A DNA stretch of 58,204 nt from Chara braunii. Lineage: Eukaryota > Streptophyta > Charophyceae > Charales > Characeae. Numbering within the stretch: position 1 is the stretch's first letter; each line of letters starts with the position of its first letter. This document shows, piece by piece, positions 46,165-56,364 of the stretch. The notes under the pieces were generated by a model. That model did not search any database. It was not told where the DNA came from and saw only the letters and a program-made list of their open reading frames with translations. The stretch lies in assembly GCA_003427395.1 (NCBI GenBank), contig BFEA01000360.1:292375-350578 (forward strand), read 5' to 3'. The translations under genes were made by a program, and so were the position numbers.

Positions 46165-46218
46165 CCCACTGCTTCAAAGGTCTGGTTAGATATCCTTCCC
46201 CAGACCGAGCTCAGTGGG
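46165..46218. promoter_or_regulatory. Stem-loop at the 3' tip of the B terminal repeat
   Basis: CCCACTG (46165-46171) pairs with CAGTGGG (46212-46218), and GGTCTGG (46179-46185) with CCAGACC (46200-46206). It starts 9 bases from the element end, like the A hairpin, but with unrelated sequence. Confidence 0.55.
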
Positions 46219-46675
46219 TTGGAGGACTGGCAGACTGTCACTCAGGATTTTGATAGGTATAAAAATGGAGGTGTATTCAGAGGCAGTCACACTTTGTCAT
46301 ACTGCCGAGTAGTTAGGGTTATCCCTCCTGCCAGCGGCGACACAACTTAAAGTGAGCCGTTCGGGTTTATCGCCTGCACCTGACCCCGTATAAAGGATAG
46401 ACCCAAGGTCATCGGAGTCCCTATCATTCAGAAGTCCTTCAAGCTGCCTTGAGTGTAACCTGTGTAAAATAAGGAGGAAAATAACATACATGCATCATAA
46501 AGCAATTGACACTGACAAGATAAGAAGACCAGAAACCAGACTCTGCAAGAGTATGACCAGAGAAACGAGTCTGAAGATTAGTATACAGTGCATGCAGGGA
46601 GCAGCCATCGGAGGGCTGCAGTCACTAATAAATAATAATGTCGTAATACATCATAGTGACTGAAAAGAGAGAACC

Positions 46676-47755
46676 TCAATCAATGATAATAAGCGTTCCC
46701 CCCTCGTGAGTAAGTGCTGCCGTCTGGGACTCCATATCTGGCGCCTCATCATTGAGACCTCGCGTGGCTATCGACTTTGGAACCACGTAGCTGATGTCGA
46801 GAGGGGATGCTGGATCAATCTTGCAGATATAGGCCATGCACCTCGCCATCTCCTCGTTTGCAACGCTCCTGAGATAAAGCTCCTCCGCAAGGATAATGTT
46901 GCCTGTAGCTCCAATCAATATCTCAATCCGTCCACTCCCACTAGAGTAGATGTAGGATACCTCGAGGAAACGGTCTCCGTAAAGGGGCTTTCGATAAGCC
47001 TGCATAGCAAAGTCTATCCCGACCAAATGACTATAGTCATCTCCGAGATATGGGACTGGTGCCTCCCCTTTTGGGGGACCAATAACTGTCTCGGACCTAG
47101 GGTCGTCTGACATGTAGGAGTCAATCACCCTCAAGTAGGTATCGCACGAGAAGGTATGCGATCCTCCTCAATGTCGCTCTCCGCCGTCACCGCTCACCGG
47201 TTTCCAGCGCTCCTGTCACTATCCACAAACTCAGCCTCTGTGAGTGTCCCAGTCGAAATAGTCACCAAGATCAACGTCACTCACAGAGCAGGGCTCCAAG
47301 TCCGACTCATCTGTCTCTGATCTCTGTACTCATGTGGTGATTGGGACCCCGGATCAGGCTATCTCTCTCTGGATCCAGTCGTCCTTCCGCCTCTTCTCCT
47401 TGCTGCGGGACTCACTAAGGGGCTTGGGGTTGCATCCGTCAAAATCGAAGAGCACACCCCCTGGTGCCGAAGGTACGCGAGGGAACACCACGTGTAGCCA
47501 GTTGTCCCTCCAATAACTTTCCCTGCGAAATATGTAATCCGCAATCTTGTCGTATGTGGTGCCCTTCACTCCCATCTCTGCCCCCTTTACCGAGTAGGTG
47601 ATCACGAGCGTGTGTCTCGAGGTCGAGAACTCATTAGCCCTGATAGTGAAAGTCTGATATCCCACATGCCTGTAGCAGAACCTCTCAATCAATCTACCCC
47701 ACGTAGGCGCAGTCTCACGACGACGGGCCAGCTTGGATAGAAGGTGCACTCTCAC
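46676..47755 (-). pseudogene. Sense ORF inside the terminal repeat of B
   Basis: 47755-47354 (133 codons) includes RHTLVITYSVKGAEMGVKG and YDKIADYIF. An acidic linker (SDVDLGDYFDWDT) follows with stops. 47134-46676 (152 codons) includes APVPYLGDDYSHLVGIDFAM. The order (R-(Y/H)-V, H-x-L-x-(V/I)-Y-x-x-K-G, then P-x-x-L-x-D-D) parallels the A ORF, and its stop lies 520 bases from the repeat edge against 564 and 585 in A. I infer homology, weakly. No known family recognised. Confidence 0.5.
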
Positions 47756-47792
47756 TAATGCAAATACTCCCTCCTAGACCTGACCAGATAGC

Positions 47793-48066
47793 AATCACCA
47801 ACTCAATGTGGAGGCCTGTCTGAATGGCCTGACTGAACTGCAACTCGATATAGGGCCCGCCTGAATGGGCCCGACTGAACAGCAACTCAATATAAGGCCC
47901 GCTTGAATGGGCCCGACTAAACAGCAGCTATCTCAGAAGAAAGGGCCCGCCTGAAGGGGCCTGGCTGAAAACTGCAACAATCTCGAGAGGTGGGCCCGCC
48001 TGAAGGGGCCCGGTTGAATCAGCAACAATCTCCAGTAGGCCCGCCTAAAGGCCCTGACTGAACAGC
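47793..48066 (+). repeat. Minisatellite 1 of B (GGGCCCGCCTGAA units)
   Basis: About five imperfect units of 50-60 bp share gggcccgcctgaa(g/t)gggcc and gactgaacagcaac. 48067-48283 is unique, with no gene. Confidence 0.75.
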
Positions 48067-48283
48067 AGTTGATCAGTAAAACATCTCATGCACAGGGACC
48101 AATCATAAATGTTGAATGTATTGGGGCTAGACTGATCCAGGTCATCTGTGTAGGGACTGAACTGCCAATGCTCCCCGTGCGAGGGAAAATATCACGTACA
48201 TGAGGTGTTGCTGATCAGCAAGGAAATAAATCAACGGGAGTGTGATGGCAAATCATCCCAGCTAGCAATCCTATGCTCGAGCG

Positions 48284-48930
48284 CACAAGGGCTCACACTC
48301 AAACGACAATATCCAGCCTGGGCGCACACATATCCAGCGCAAGTGCACATGGGCGCGCACTCAAATAACGATATCCAGCCTGGGCGCACCTGGGCGCGCA
48401 CTCTAGTAGCAATATCCAGCCTGGGCGCACACGGGCGCGCACTCTAATATCAATGTCAGGCTTGAGCACGCATGGGCGCGCACTCTAACTTCAATGCCAA
48501 GCTTGGGCGCGCATGGGCGCGCACTCTAACTGCAATGCCAAGCCTGGGCGCGCATGGGTGCACACTCTAACTGCAATACCAAGCTTGGGTGCGCATGGGC
48601 GCGCACTCTAACTTCAATGCCAAGCTTGGGCGCGCATGGGGGCGCACTCTAACTGCAATGCCAAGCTTGGGCGCGCGCATGGGCGCACACTTAAAAAAAT
48701 AATAATTGGTCTAGACGCGCGCGGGCGCACACTTAATAATAACTGGTCTGGGCACGCGCGGGCGCACACTAAAAATAATATCTGGTCTGGGCGCGCAATT
48801 AATATAATATGTGGTCTGGGCACGCGCGGGCGCACAATTAATATAATATCTGGTCTGGGCGTGCACGGACGCGCAATTAATATAATATCTGGTTTGGGCG
48901 CGCGCGGGCGCACACTTAAAAATAATCTTA
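48284..48930 (+). repeat. Minisatellite 2 of B (41-bp GC-rich units)
   Basis: Units such as gcgcgcactctaactgcaat repeat with a 41-bp period (48481, 48522, 48563). From about 48690 the array changes to 37-39-bp units ending in aatataatatctggtctggg. GCGCGC alternation is conspicuous. Confidence 0.85.
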
Positions 48931-49104
48931 TGCTCAATCTGTTGATCAAATGATAATCGATCTTTGCATAGGTCCAGTATACTACTGCTTGTAATTATAG
49001 TACTCAGTCAAAGGTGTTTACCTCGTGCAAAACTTGGCTTTCTCTTAGGGCCGGACCACTATTGTCATCAATTGAGAGTTGGTCAATAGTACGTGTGCAG
49101 ACTC

Positions 49105-49560
49105 AAAACTGGCCCTCAGATATAGTGCACACTTNAAAATGGTTCTCAGATATGGTGCGCNTACGGCACACAGTTGTGAATAACACAAAGTCCAGAAAAT
49201 GACCCTCAATCGAGGTGCGCACTCAGTTCATAGTTGTGAATAGCACAAAAATTCAGAAATGGCCCTCAATCAAGGTGCGTACACGGCGCACAGTTGGGAA
49301 TAGCACAAAGTTCGGAAAATGGTCCTTAATCAAGGTGTGCACTCTGCTCACAGTTGAGAATAGCACAAAGTTAAGAAAATGACCCTCAATCAAGGTGCGC
49401 ACTGTGCGCACAGCACAAAGTTCAGAAAATGGCCCTCAATCAAGATGCGCACTCTGCGCACAGTTGAGAATAGCACATAGTTCAGAAAATGGCCCTCAAT
49501 CAAGGTGCGCACTCTGCACACAGCACAAAGTTTAGATAATGGCCCTCAAGTGTGGTGGGC
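49105..49560 (+). repeat. Minisatellite 3 of B (60-bp units)
   Basis: About eight units of 60 bp, some shortened to about 48, contain aatggccctcaatcaaggtgc and gaatagcacaaagttcag. Two single Ns lie at 49135 and 49161. Confidence 0.85.
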
Positions 49561-49629
49561 GGTGTGACCGCACTATCAGTCTGTCGATCGGTGTGACTTA
49601 AAATCGGCTTTGATGTTTGGTTTGACTGC

Positions 49630-49740
49630 GCAGATCGTCTCAAAATCGACTTGGTTCCAGTGTGACTGCGCAGGCAGTCTCGAAATCGACTTGGTTCCAG
49701 TGTGACTGCGCGGGCAGGTTCAAAGTGACTGCGCAGGCAC
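49630..49740 (+). repeat. Minisatellite 4 of B (about 40-bp units)
   Basis: Three partial units contain aaatcgacttggttccagtg and gactgcgcaggca. The word aaaatcgacttggt reappears at 50538-50551, just beyond the mitochondrial insertion. Confidence 0.8.
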
Positions 49741-49854
49741 ACAAAAAAATATCATAATTAATTACGACTGGCGTCAATGGTTTTTTGGTGATCGCGCCTA
49801 ACGGCGGTTTCCTGGAAGCGGGAACTCTTTGTCAAATTAAATAAAGTGAAGCTT

Positions 49855-50184
49855 ATGGAAACCAAATATTTCTGTTTTTTAGAAATCGTAGGTGTTGGAT
49901 ATAAAGCTAGTACTAATCCACAGAGCTCCATACTTATCTTGAAATTAGGATTTAGTCATGATATGAAACTTCAAGCTCCGCTCTCGGTTCGTGTGTTTTG
50001 CTTAAAACCTATCCTAATTTGTTGTACTGGAATCGACCGACAAAAGGTCACACAATTTGCTGTCAGAATCAAACGTTGTAAGCCTCCTGAAGTTTATAAA
50101 GGGAAGGGTCTTCGATATCGATATGAAATTATACTCAAGAAACAAGGCAAAAAAAAAAACCATGTCATATTTCGAATCGAATAA
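49855..50184 (+). CDS. rpl6: Mitochondrial ribosomal protein L6 (nuclear copy)
   Basis: This 109-codon intact frame, starting at METKYFCF, contains the mitochondrial L6 signatures FLEIVGVGYKA, LKLGFSHDM, DRQKVTQFA and the highly conserved PPEVYKGKGLRYR, then KKQGKKK. Length and sequence fit the short rpl6 of charophyte and bryophyte mitochondria (about 100 residues), where it is part of the large ribosomal subunit. In the nucleus it is presumably silent: no targeting sequence or nuclear promoter is seen. The undamaged frame suggests recent transfer or an assembly mix-up. Confidence 0.85.
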   Translation: METKYFCFLEIVGVGYKASTNPQSSILILKLGFSHDMKLQAPLSVRVFCLKPILICCTGIDRQKVTQFAVRIKRCKPPEVYKGKGLRYRYEIILKKQGKKKNHVIFRIE

Positions 50185-50469
50185 ATCGGAAAAAAGTGCA
50201 CCAGTTAAGTGAGTGAATCATCAATTCAATCAAATTGAATTCGATCTGTCTTATGGTTGTTATCGTGTCGCCAAAAGGCCCAACGAACACATACTAATGG
50301 ACTTGCGGCCACGAAGTGGGAGATATATGTTTTCTTCAATCTTATATATACTATACGATATGCTTGAATTCTTCAATTATTGAATTGAATTGAATGGAAT
50401 TGAATTGAATTTAATTGATTGAAAGGTTTGTTTTAATATAGATAGGAACATTAATTATAATTACATTAC

Positions 50470-50536
50470 AGGAGAAAAGCGATTCGAACCCTTAACCTAT
50501 GGTTTTGGAGACCATTGTTCTACCATTGGAACTATT
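50470..50536 (-). tRNA. trnW: Mitochondrial tRNA-Trp(CCA), 5' end missing
   Basis: On the minus strand the D stem GTTC/GAAC, the anticodon arm ATGGT-CTCCAAA-ACCAT with anticodon CCA, the TTCGAAT T-loop and the 3' acceptor strand TTCTCCT are present. The 5' acceptor strand should pair with TTCTCCT but the sequence there is TTTTGAA-like B DNA. The tRNA is therefore truncated at the insertion border and a T-stem mismatch is present. Confidence 0.75.
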
Positions 50537-50808
50537 CAAAATCGACTTGGTCCGTTTTAAGTGTCATTTGGGCCGGACCCCACTAATTGGTCCATTGCGG
50601 TCGCGTCGGTCCAGTCCAACGAGGAAGATCAGGTCTCCAGGGGATCGTACTGTCGCGCCGTTTTTCCCTCGGTTTCGGCCCAGGGGAAGTCTAAACGAAG
50701 TGCTAGGGTCCAGTTTGACCATGACTGTGGACGCAATTTTGACGCAGCGTGGGAGTTGACCGCGGCGAGTTAATTTTCGCTGCTGCGCCGCGTCATCTTC
50801 CGACAACC

Positions 50809-50857
50809 ATACGAAACCCCATTCCTGGCGTCCTCGCCAGGTTCAAGCCACTATAAA
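50809..50857 (+). promoter_or_regulatory. Antisense promoter module of B: box, stem-loop, TATA
   Basis: ATACGAAACCCC (50809-50820), a perfect 7-bp hairpin CCTGGCG-TCCT-CGCCAGG (50824-50841) and TATAAA (50852-50857). Relative to A, two stem positions change on both sides with pairing kept, while the TCCT loop and GCG/CGC base are constant. It lies 179 bases before the antisense ATG. Confidence 0.6.
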
Positions 50858-51035
50858 GGCCTAATAGCTGACTCATTCTCGCCATTCGCACTCGAACTCA
50901 TATCGTCGAGTGTGCGGCGCTATTACGTTCTTGCTATTACCGCTGCCTTCATCGTTCTCGACTTGCTTGCGTTCTTATCGCACTAGCGCTCATCGTCGCG
51001 CAGCGCTTATCGACGCGCAACTAATTAGTTTTGCT

Positions 51036-51542
51036 ATGGCGCCAAAGACGTGAGGCTCTGGCTCTGAACGTGGGAGAGGAGGTCGACAGGGGAAGGCGCC
51101 AGATCGACTGATCGATCTGACGTACGAAGGGGAGAGATGCGAAGAGGAGGAGGAGGAGGTGAGATGGGGAGGAACGCGCTTGTGCCATCGCTCAGAGGAT
51201 TGGCGCGAGCGCACGCCGTCGCCTAGGTCTATGATGTACTATGCGTATGAATACGAGCAGCGCTACGGCTCTCTGCCTCCACGTTTCGATCCACCCTTTC
51301 GATCATACCCTTCACCATACCACCCTTCTTCCTCTACTCAACCATCTCCTCGCCAGCTCACCGTCCTGCCACAGCCGCCTCGTCTTGCACCACCGCCGTT
51401 GCCACGCACACTAGAACCGTCCGTCGCCCACCAGGCTGCGCCACCCAACTATCGCTTGTGCCTCGTACTTGCGTTGTTCTTGATATGCCAACTTGAGCTA
51501 AGCGGCCTTGTATGCTATCTGATATATAGGGGCATTATATAA
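51036..51542 (+). pseudogene. Antisense ORF of B, one early stop
   Basis: The ATG at 51036 is followed by a TGA at codon 6; the frame is otherwise open for 168 codons. It has a Gly/Arg-rich start (GSERGRGGRQGK), an acidic EEEEE patch, the core WRERTPSPRSMMYYAYEYEQ then RYGSLPP, a Pro-rich segment, and a C-terminal hydrophobic stretch (LVLALFLICQLELSGLVCYL) that could span a membrane. The core and order match the A copies. The ORF lies opposite to gag-pol, 2.7 kb past integrase. Confidence 0.6.
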
Positions 51543-53719
51543 ACTATATCCCCAATCATCAGGGTGCTCGCCCGCTAGGGCTTGAGTGCTCACTCAATAA
51601 GGCATGGACCACTGGTCCAAGCCACCATCAAAATCAAGAAGGAATTAACCTTATTAGACCTGCGTGGTGCAGTCACCGCACGCAAGTATCATGACTACTC
51701 ATGCAGACTAATCATACTATCAATCCCGTTCCCTTGCATCACTGAATCAGCCTCAATCTCAAGTCAAACCTTTCATTAGGTTTGACCTCATGCATCATCA
51801 TGATCGATCCTCAATCTTAGACCTGACCCCATCGCTAGGTCTGATCTAGGAGTCCAAGTCTCAATCCTGGCCTGCACATCTCATCATCATTGGATCAGTC
51901 CATCTCATCCATACTGCCCATCAGTACAGCACAATCCTCATCGATATTTCAGCCACGGGCGACTATGGGACCAATCATCGCATCCAGGATCATCCAGGTC
52001 ATCTAGACCGAAGGCGGCCTCATAAGGGGTGAACATACCAAACCCCTTTCTCTTTGTCTGCCGGCTCTGTGCCGCTCACTGTCGAGTCATACCAAACCCC
52101 GTTGTCTTCATCTGGCTGTAGGGTACCTGCAAAACAGATGTCAAGTCATGCCTAAAAAAAAAAGACGAAAAAAAAGGATCTCTTCTAAAGACCATTGCCG
52201 ACACCCCTTCCTCACTCACTCTCAGAGTCTTACCTTCGGCCTTCCGAGAGTGCCCCCGCTCTCTGAAGGATCTCTTCTAAAGACCATTGCCGACACCCCT
52301 TCCTCACTCACTCTCAGAGCAAAGTCAGTCCTGATTCCTAGTCATGGCGGTCCGACCACCCTCTGAGCCCTTGCTCAGAACAGCTTACGGGGAGCCGCAT
52401 ACCCCTTCATGAAGCCCTCACTCCGATGAGTGCAGACCCATGGCGCGGAAGCTCTTTAGTCGACTTCAGAACCTCCGTCTACTCGCTCGACTTCTTTCTA
52501 ACGCCCGGCTCTTGCTACTGTGCGGGGAGCCAGCCATTACCCAACCAGACACTGCTGGTGAGTCAGAGCGAGTCCACAATTAAGCTTTGCAACAGTGGGC
52601 TAGGAGGCCATAATGGCCCTGTTGCCAGCTGGGCTGTGGATACCTGGCTTGGCCCGATGCCAAGGGAATGCCCCTGGAGACACTGCTCCCGAGAGACACC
52701 CCGATCAGAGTGATAGTAGGAGTCCACCACCTTGATCAGCCAAATGTCGGATTTAAACTGGGAGAGGCTCAGGATGCCTCCTTCCTTTCTAGCAGGCGAA
52801 CCAGATCACCATGTGATGACCTGAGGAACGACTAGCCTTTCGAGGGTCCGGAGTTATCTGCCACTATGGCTCAGACACTCCGTTGACCCAACTAGCCTCT
52901 GGACCTTGTGAGAACCTGCTTCAGGGAATCATCTCTTGCTCAAGAGGCGCAGTCGAAAACTCTCCGCCTCTTCATGAAGGACGCAAGTGCTGACACCGCA
53001 GGGGACGCCACTGTGGATAGACTCTCGCCGGGAAACCGTTGCGAGAGCCCAACGGCTGCAGTGGGAACACTCCTTCTAGCATGAAGAATGCAGCGAGCCT
53101 CAATCCGCTGCGATGCTGAGTGATCTTTGCCCGATCACATGATCGGACAGATCACTCCATCGATTATGACACATGACTGATTACCTATCCCTTTAGAGCT
53201 TGGTAGCGTTTAGCTGCGAAGACCCGTCTGGAGAGGAACCCCATCTCGACGATGCTGAGTCTCATGCCAAGGGAACACTTCACTAGGCTAAATGTCACCC
53301 TCCTTCAGAGATAGCTAATCAATTTGTGCCAGATGATGCTAGACAATCCTCCTTACGCAATCGTACTAGAAGGTTGCCCCATCAACTGAGCGCTGACTTA
53401 TGAGAGGAAGAAAACAAATTTTACTTCATCCCACAGCCATTCATTTTATAAATGCCATTGAGACTAAATAAATACAATAAGAGGCAAGAACTGAAATCCC
53501 ATAAACTGGTTCCCAATCCCCCAGGCATGTCCCAGGACTGACACATGACAAGCCAGTTACAATGCAATGAACTGAAATTTTAAAAGTTTAACTCACAATC
53601 AAACAAAACTGGGGCCAATCTGGGCCCGACAGACACATAAGTTCACAAATGAGCCGAGCCATCATAGGCTGCTCGTATCCAGCTCCGACATCCGAAATCA
53701 TACCATAATCATAGCAGCC
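51543..53719. other. 3' untranslated region of B
   Basis: No gene supported. It contains two ATACCAAACCCC boxes (52035-52046, 52089-52100) and a perfect 52-bp direct repeat (52176-52227 and 52268-52319). Pyrimidine-rich ctctg words recur. Confidence 0.5.
52176..52319 (+). repeat. 52-bp direct repeat, two copies
   Basis: ggatctcttctaaagaccat and the following bases to ctcagag are identical at 52176-52227 and 52268-52319, 92 bp apart. Confidence 0.85.
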
Positions 53720-54180
53720 GACAGTCGACTGTTACTGGCGGCACACGGGCCACGTCCCAGCACATAATCATCATCGATAGTTGGCGGCTCAATGACCACG
53801 TCCCAACTCATAATCATCATCATCTGTAGCTGGCGGCAGCACTGTCCACATCCCAACTCATAATCATCGATAGCTGACGGCTCACTGGCCACATCCCAAC
53901 AAATAATCATCATCATCTATAGCTGGCGGCAACACTGTCCGCATCCCAGCTCATAATCGTCATCAACGGAAGTTGGCGGTACACTGTGCACATCCCAGCA
54001 TATAATCATCGGTGCTGGCGGCTCACTGACCACATCCCAGCAAATAATCATCATCATCTGTAGCTGGCGGCAACACTGTCCGCATCCGAGCTCAATCGTC
54101 ATCAACTGAAGCTGGCGGCACACTGTCCACATCCCAGTATATAATCATCTGAAGTTGGCAGCACTCTCACCACGTCTCAA
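53720..54180 (+). repeat. Minisatellite 5 of B, next to integrase
   Basis: Eight or so imperfect units of 43-55 bp share cacatcccaactcataatcatc and agctggcggc. On the minus strand the array stays largely open (54132-53917 and 53916-53698), with a recurring CWDV-S-EPP peptide, so it could once have extended a protein. Confidence 0.8.
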
Positions 54181-54228
54181 CAAATGTTGAGGGCACATTG
54201 ATCATTTCTCAGCATGTGTAGGCTGATG

Positions 54229-55818
54229 CTAGACGGCTCTCGGGCCTCGCCTCATCACTCTGCCCGAATTCGGAATCAAATCTGCATCTCTAAGTATGAA
54301 TTTTCGGAGCCGGGAGCCGGATACTATAATATGGGATCTCGTACCATCCGTCTCTGCTAACTCATAGGCCTTGTCTTCAACCTCTCTGATGATCCTGAAT
54401 GGTCCCATCCACCTGGCCTCCAATCTCTTGGTCCACTGTGTCTCGAGAGATGTATCATGTAGAAGTACAATATCTCCGACCTGAAGTCGTTCCTTCCTGA
54501 TGTACCTCTTGTTGTTCCACCGTGTCTGATCAGATAATTTATTGTCTGACATCCTCTTTGTGGCCTCAATTATGGCTTCATCCACTTCCTTGATCTGCCT
54601 GATCCTCAGCCTCAGTAACTCCTCTGTGGAGTACGACTCGCTCTGTGCCTCATGGGTCCAGGTCTCAACCAGGTCTAGAATAGGAGAAGTAGCATATCTG
54701 CCATACCAGAGTGTAATGGGCGCATAACCTGTAGTCCGTTTGACAGTCATATTGTCAGTATAGACTGCCGACCTTAAGAAAGATGGCCAGTTCCTGGAGT
54801 CGCCTTGGCACCATTTTGATATAGCATCCTTTAGTGTTCTGTGACCTCTTTCCACTGGTGCATTAACCTGAGGATGATATGGTGTCACAAATCTGATCCT
54901 GACTCCAAGTCTGAACATGAGCCTCCTGACCATCTCGTTCTTGAACTCTGATCCCTAGCCAGGCACAAACTCACGTATAAAGGGGTACCTCAAGTAGATT
55001 TCCTCGATCCAATCTGCCACTCTCTTTGCAGTTTTCTTACGGATGTTTTTTGCTTCAACATAACCAGACATGTTATCTTTCATGTTCAATACATATTTCA
55101 TTTCATCCTTACCAGGTGACATAGTAATTAGATCAAGGTGAACAGTACTGCCAGGTTCAATAAGAACAGTGGGGTATAAGGGTTCAATCAATCTCATAGA
55201 TGACCTTTTCTCACAGGCTTCACATGACTTATAATATTTCATAACCATATCCCTTAGGCCATCCCAGTGATATAGTCGGGATACTTTATCGTATGTAGCA
55301 TCAGCACCCCTATGACCCCCTGCTAGACCCTCATGCAGCGCGGTGATCACCGCTAGTTGCCTTTTCTTACCACACACTACTCTTAGTGGCGGCACTCCTT
55401 CCTTAGCATCTACAAAAATATGACCCCTACGCAACCTAAAGGTTCTCTTCGTTTTCTCATGGTAGAATTCATCCAACTGATTACCGCTCATTACCATACC
55501 GATCCTCTTATATTCCCCACCATACTCATCCTTCCTAAATCTCTCTTCAGCGTCCTTATCTTGCTCCTGGTCATCCGACTTTTCCTCTATCTCATTTAGC
55601 CTTCGCTCAGCCATCCTTGAACTCTCTGCCAACTCATGAGCTGCAACAACAGCTTGTTCTACCATCCCATACCATCCTTCCTCCTCATCCTCTTGAGTTA
55701 GGAGGTAGTGGATGTAAGGCTCTTCCTTTTCTCCCCAGCAGTCTTCCCTGCTCGTTGTTATGGTTGAGGCTGTATAACAACTGAGAGCTGGAGGTAATCC
55801 TTCATCATCGTCTTCCAT
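54229..55818 (-). pseudogene. Integrase of B, second catalytic Asp lost
   Basis: 55818-54955 has an acidic linker, the zinc finger (LHEGLAGGH, CKSCEACEKR) and the first catalytic Asp in VHLDLITM. The second-Asp motif reads FVPG, TAG, GSEF, so Asp is Gly and a stop follows. 54933-54229 has the Glu in APVERGHRTLKD and the C-terminal domain (LQVGDIVLLHDTS, LEARWMGPFRI). It is better preserved than A. Confidence 0.88.
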
Positions 55819-56109
55819 AAGGAATTCGTCAACGAAGGGTGCCTCCTCAAGAGATTCATCATCTATTGATCCCCATTCTACGCGGCTCAGCCCATCGGCT
55901 CGATTCTTTTCAGTAGGTACCTTCTCTAAAACAAAATCATACGTCCATATGTGAGCTATCCACCTATTGACCGTAGCATCTACTTGTTAATGCCTCTTAA
56001 CAACTCCGATTACCGTCGTGGAATCCATTCTTAGGATGAATCTCCGTCCCATAACATAGTGTCTAAACACCCTGAGACAGTGCAGAATTGCCAGGAGTTC
56101 CTTCCTGAA

Positions 56110-56316
56110 CTAAATATAGTCCCTCTCAACCGAATTAAGGGTGCGACTCTCAAATCTAAGTGACCTTTCTTTACCATTCTCATCTCGCTGCACGAGCACT
56201 CCTCCTAATGCTATCGGGCCGCCGTCGGCTTCGATGATGAAGGGTTTCTCCTTTTCACCGTCGAAGTAGGGTACTCCTAATATGACCCCGCCATCTCTTA
56301 GCTTATCTTGAAGCAC
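56110..56316 (-). pseudogene. RNase H domain of B (N-terminal part)
   Basis: PFIIEADGGPIALGGVLVQR with the first catalytic Asp, then RFESRTLNSVERDY. After a stop the minus strand continues with sensible words toward the acidic linker (RADGLSRVEWGS near 55890). This is the part missing from A. Confidence 0.8.
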
Positions 56317-56364
56317 CCGCGCAGCCTTCTCTCTTTGGTCAGACCACTCTAAGCTAGCTCCTTG

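Larger units (their letters stand above)
49760..50536 (+). other. Nuclear copy of mitochondrial DNA (NUMT) inside B
   Basis: This block has a composition unlike its flanks, with an intact mitochondrial ribosomal gene, an AT-rich spacer rich in gaattgaatt words, and a tRNA cut at its 5' end. The right border is sharp at 50536/50537. The left border is fuzzy between 49740 and 49854. Both flanks carry the B word aaaatcgacttggt, so the insertion is into element B. Confidence 0.75.

Noticed and set aside
48284-48930. Regular direct repeats resembling a CRISPR array
   Set aside because: There are no unique equal-length spacers, units are contiguous and imperfect, no cas genes are present, and the context is a eukaryotic retrotransposon. 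It is a minisatellite.
49760-50536. Assembly chimera between mitochondrial and nuclear contigs as the explanation for rpl6
   Set aside because: Not excluded, but both flanks belong to the same B repeat context and no adapter or N lies at the borders, so a real insertion is favoured.
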